A program made the position numbers and the translations under genes. This document shows positions 6,571-8,831 of a DNA stretch of 8,831 bases, piece by piece; the stretch's first letter is position 1, and each line of letters starts with the position of its first letter. Origin of the DNA: Anaerolineae bacterium. GTDB lineage: Bacteria; Chloroflexota; Anaerolineae; B4-G1; SLSP01. Under the pieces are notes generated by a model. The model searched no databases and was not told the DNA's origin. It was given only the letters and a program-made list of their open reading frames with translations. The DNA is taken from NCBI GenBank assembly GCA_016927095.1, contig JAFGNI010000518.1:1-8831 (forward strand), given 5' to 3'.

Positions 6571-7260
6571 ATGCAGGCTATGTCAACGGTACTCGTGGTA
6601 GACGATGATCAGAGATTGCTCAAAATGCTGCGCCGGACCTTGAGCTACGAGGGCTTTCAGGTCACGACGGCGACAGACGGGCAGGAAGCCTTGGACAGTA
6701 TCTATGAGGACCGGCCCGACATCGTCGTGCTCGACTGGATGATGCCCGAGCTGGATGGTGTTGAGGTATTGAAGGCGCTGCGCGACCAAGGCGACGACAC
6801 GCCGGTCCTGATGCTGACGGCACGGGATGCCGTGCAGTATCGCGTCGAGGGTCTGGAGCGAGGCGCCGACGATTACCTCATCAAGCCCTTCGAATCGATA
6901 GAGCTTGTGGCCCGCGTCAGAGCCCTGTTGCGCCGTGCCGGGACCGGCGACGAGAGGCAGCCCTTGACCTTTGCGGACCTGAGCTTGAACCCGCTCACCC
7001 GGGAGGTAAAGCGGGCCTCGCGCGAATTCGACCTCACGCCTACCGAGTTCGATCTCCTCCAGCTCTTCATGCAACATCCCAACCAGGTGCTGGAGCGCGG
7101 ACAGATCCTGTCGCAAGTCTGGGGCTACAACTTCGTCGGGGACGACAACATCATCGAGGTCTATGTCGGCTATCTGAGAAAAAAGATGGAAGCTGACGGC
7201 GAACCCCGCTTGATCCAGACCGTCCGCGGCATCGGCTACGTCTTGCGGGAGGCCGGTTAG
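6571..7260 (+). CDS. OmpR/PhoB-family response regulator (MprA-like)
   Basis: A 229-residue cytoplasmic DNA-binding regulator. The receiver domain (~5-122) has the acidic pocket DDD (11-13), phospho-acceptor Asp55 in VVLDWMMP, Thr83 in MLTAR and Lys105 in LIKPF. The C-terminal winged helix (~130-227) has the usual LTPTEFDLLQLF, DDNIIEVYVGYLRKK and VRGIGYVL segments. All catalytic residues are present. The start at 6571 has GGAG (6563-6566) only 4 nt upstream; ATG 6580 is the alternative and would begin MSTVLVVDDD, as many relatives do. It is followed with a 1-nt overlap by its cognate kinase. It is the obvious candidate to bind the 11-bp repeat arrays immediately upstream and so control both its own operon and the divergent efflux operon. 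Specific binding is inferred. Confidence 0.96.
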   Translation: MQAMSTVLVVDDDQRLLKMLRRTLSYEGFQVTTATDGQEALDSIYEDRPDIVVLDWMMPELDGVEVLKALRDQGDDTPVLMLTARDAVQYRVEGLERGADDYLIKPFESIELVARVRALLRRAGTGDERQPLTFADLSLNPLTREVKRASREFDLTPTEFDLLQLFMQHPNQVLERGQILSQVWGYNFVGDDNIIEVYVGYLRKKMEADGEPRLIQTVRGIGYVLREAG

Positions 7261-8711
7261 TGTCCATTCGTCTTCGCATGTCGCTGCTCTACACAGCGAT
7301 CCTGCTGCTGACGTTGGCGGTGTTCAGCAGTGCCCTCTATGTGGCACAGGCGCAGTACTCCCTGAATATCATCCGGCAGGACTTGGCGGAGAGCGCACGA
7401 AAGATGGAGGTCGCCTGGACCCGGTTCCACCGGGAATGGCCACCGCCCCCGCCACCCCAGGCATCCCAGGAACTGGGCCAGTACAGCGCAGAGGCCGAGC
7501 AGGCAGTCAGGGTCACCGTGCGCGGCGCAGCGTCACTGGATGTCGTCAGCATGCTTGATGCGGAGGGTGAACCGCTGCCGCGCCCTGAGGATGTCCCTCA
7601 GCGAGAGGTCGAGGCCTTCAGCATCAGCGACGAGGGCCTGGCTCAGATCCACAACGGCCAGAGCTGGCTGACGATCGATGAAGGCACCGACGCGCGTTGG
7701 CTCACACTCAACCGGCCTGTCATGTGGAACGAGTCGATCATCGGCATCCTCCAGGTGTCGCGCCCGTTGGCCGATCGGGATCGCTCGATGCGCTCTCTGC
7801 GCACGACGCTGATTGCCGGCACGGCAGCAGCAACCATCGTCGCCTTTGGGGCCGGTTGGTTTCTCTCGGGCACGACCCTGCGGCCGATCCAGCGCATCAC
7901 AGAGACCGCCCAGCAGATTGGCGAGGCGCGGGACCTCTCTTCCCGCGTCGAACACAGCGGACCCAACGACGAGGTCGGACGGCTCGCCAAGACGTTCAAC
8001 AGCATGCTCGAGCGACTGGAGTCAGCCTACCAGCAGATTGCGCACGCCCTACAAGTACAACAAGACTTCGTCGCCGACGTCTCCCACGAACTGCGCACGC
8101 CGTTGACCACGATCCGCGGCAACCTGGTCTTGCTACAGCGCGACCCGCCGCTGCCCGAAGAGGAGCAGGCCGATGTCCTGGAGGACCTCTCTCAGGAGAG
8201 CGAACGTCTCAGCCGCCTCGTGAACGATCTCCTGACCTTGGCCCGGGCGGACGCTGGGCGAGAGCTGCTGGTGGGCCCGACAGCGATCAAGCCCATCGTG
8301 GACGAGATCCGCCGCCATGCCACCGTCTTGGCGCCCACACGCGAGATCGACATCGCGAACCCCGGAGAATTGGCCGTCGTCGCCAATGCCGACGCGCTCA
8401 AGCAGACGCTGCTCATTCTGGTGGATAACGCCATCAAACACGGTCGCGGGCCTATCAGGCTGACACTGGATGAAGCCGATCGCCAGGTCGCCATCCGGGT
8501 TCAGGACTCCGGACCTGGGATGCCACCGGAACTGCAGGGACGCATCTTCGACCGCTTCTACCGCGCCGACACGGCGCGCGCGACACCCGGCTTCGGATTG
8601 GGCCTCGCGATCGCCCGCACGCTGACCGAGACACAGCACGGCACCATCGAGGTCGAGAGCACGCTGGGCCAGGGCAGCGCGTTCACCGTGCGGCTCCCGG
8701 CAGCGTCGTAG
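7260..8711 (+). CDS. Membrane sensor histidine kinase (MprB/BaeS-like)
   Basis: A 483-residue sensor kinase that should phosphorylate Asp55 of the preceding regulator. The GTG start at 7260 shares one base with the regulator's TAG stop and has GGGAGG (7247-7252) 7 nt upstream. Order: TM1 (~8-30); extracytoplasmic sensing region (~31-182); TM2 (~183-204); HAMP (~205-258); HisKA with phospho-acceptor His276 in VSHELRTPL; HATPase_c with N-box LVDNAIKH (Asn390), G1 DSGPGMP (416-422), F-box RIFDRFYR (428-435) and G2 GFGLGLA (444-450). All kinase motifs look intact. The sensing region resembles no family I can name; it carries six consecutive prolines (61-66) after a Trp, which may slow translation and need EF-P. 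The signal is unknown; a compound exported by the divergent pump, or envelope stress, is the likely guess. Confidence 0.96.
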   Translation: MSIRLRMSLLYTAILLLTLAVFSSALYVAQAQYSLNIIRQDLAESARKMEVAWTRFHREWPPPPPPQASQELGQYSAEAEQAVRVTVRGAASLDVVSMLDAEGEPLPRPEDVPQREVEAFSISDEGLAQIHNGQSWLTIDEGTDARWLTLNRPVMWNESIIGILQVSRPLADRDRSMRSLRTTLIAGTAAATIVAFGAGWFLSGTTLRPIQRITETAQQIGEARDLSSRVEHSGPNDEVGRLAKTFNSMLERLESAYQQIAHALQVQQDFVADVSHELRTPLTTIRGNLVLLQRDPPLPEEEQADVLEDLSQESERLSRLVNDLLTLARADAGRELLVGPTAIKPIVDEIRRHATVLAPTREIDIANPGELAVVANADALKQTLLILVDNAIKHGRGPIRLTLDEADRQVAIRVQDSGPGMPPELQGRIFDRFYRADTARATPGFGLGLAIARTLTETQHGTIEVESTLGQGSAFTVRLPAAS

Positions 8712-8717
8712 CGCCGC

Positions 8718-8831
8718 CCAGACCGTCTGGTCGTGACATACACAGGCAGTGCATACCTCCCGTTGCGCCAGAGGCAACACCGACCGCCGGTCGTAGAGAC
8801 GGCCCGGTGGGCCGTCTGGTCGTGACATACC
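8718..8831. repeat. Hairpin-rich intergenic repeat region with a 19-bp direct repeat
   Basis: After the kinase stop, ccgtctggtcgtgacatac occurs at 8723-8741 and 8812-8830 (19/19 identical, 89 bp apart). Perfect small hairpins are packed between: ccaga/tctgg (8718-8730), gttgc/gcaac (8762-8778), cgacc/ggtcg (8781-8793) and agacggccc/gggccgtct (8797-8817; 9 bp, GGT loop). The last hairpin's right arm overlaps the second direct repeat. The region resembles the palindromic intergenic repeats common in Chloroflexota and may also end the kinase transcript. It is cut by the window edge, and no gene is evident in it. Confidence 0.65.

Noticed and set aside
6583..7116. 177-codon open frame antisense to the response regulator
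   Set aside because: The plus-strand gene has every expected receiver and winged-helix motif; the antisense product resembles nothing.
8133..8828. 231-codon open frame on the minus strand over the kinase end
   Set aside because: It is antisense to the intact catalytic domain of the kinase and runs into the hairpin repeats. It arises from high-GC codon usage.

Overview
High-GC bacterial DNA, about 8.8 kb and gene-dense, with no RNA genes, insertion sequences or CRISPR. The style fits a Chloroflexota (Anaerolineae/Caldilinea-like) bacterium: a split MacB-type transporter with a very long coiled-coil adaptor, a lipoprotein with a long Thr/Pro/Glu/Ala linker, an MprA/MprB-like two-component pair, and degenerate short repeats and hairpins between genes. 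This assignment is inferred from gene style, not from a marker gene.

Layout. (1) 2-541 (+): the C-terminal nucleotide-binding domain of an ABC exporter, cut by the left edge. (2) 542-674: a convergent gap with a perfect 13-bp stem-loop. (3) 6359 down to 675 (-): four genes in the order membrane-fusion adaptor, LolD/MacB-type ATPase, MacB/FtsX-type permease, lipoprotein. The first three are tightly coupled (1-nt gap, then an ATGA overlap); the lipoprotein follows after 135 nt. (4) 6360-6570: a divergent regulatory region. (5) 6571-8711 (+): an OmpR/PhoB-family response regulator and a sensor histidine kinase overlapping by 1 nt. (6) 8712-8831: non-coding sequence with a 19-bp direct repeat and several hairpins.

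The most informative feature is the divergent region. It carries two facing arrays, each of four TCTCAG-like hexamers spaced exactly 11 bp apart (6428-6466 read on -, 6479-6517 read on +). Each array ends 9-10 bp before a -10-like hexamer. This is the geometry expected for an OmpR/PhoB-type regulator activating both its own operon and the divergent efflux operon.

Proposed working model (inference): the sensor detects an envelope or toxic-compound stress and phosphorylates the regulator, which activates both the export machine and its own operon. The lipoprotein, which has LTxxQ-like motifs and two FxLYD-like domains, is a candidate extracytoplasmic accessory factor of the pump or feedback partner of the sensor.
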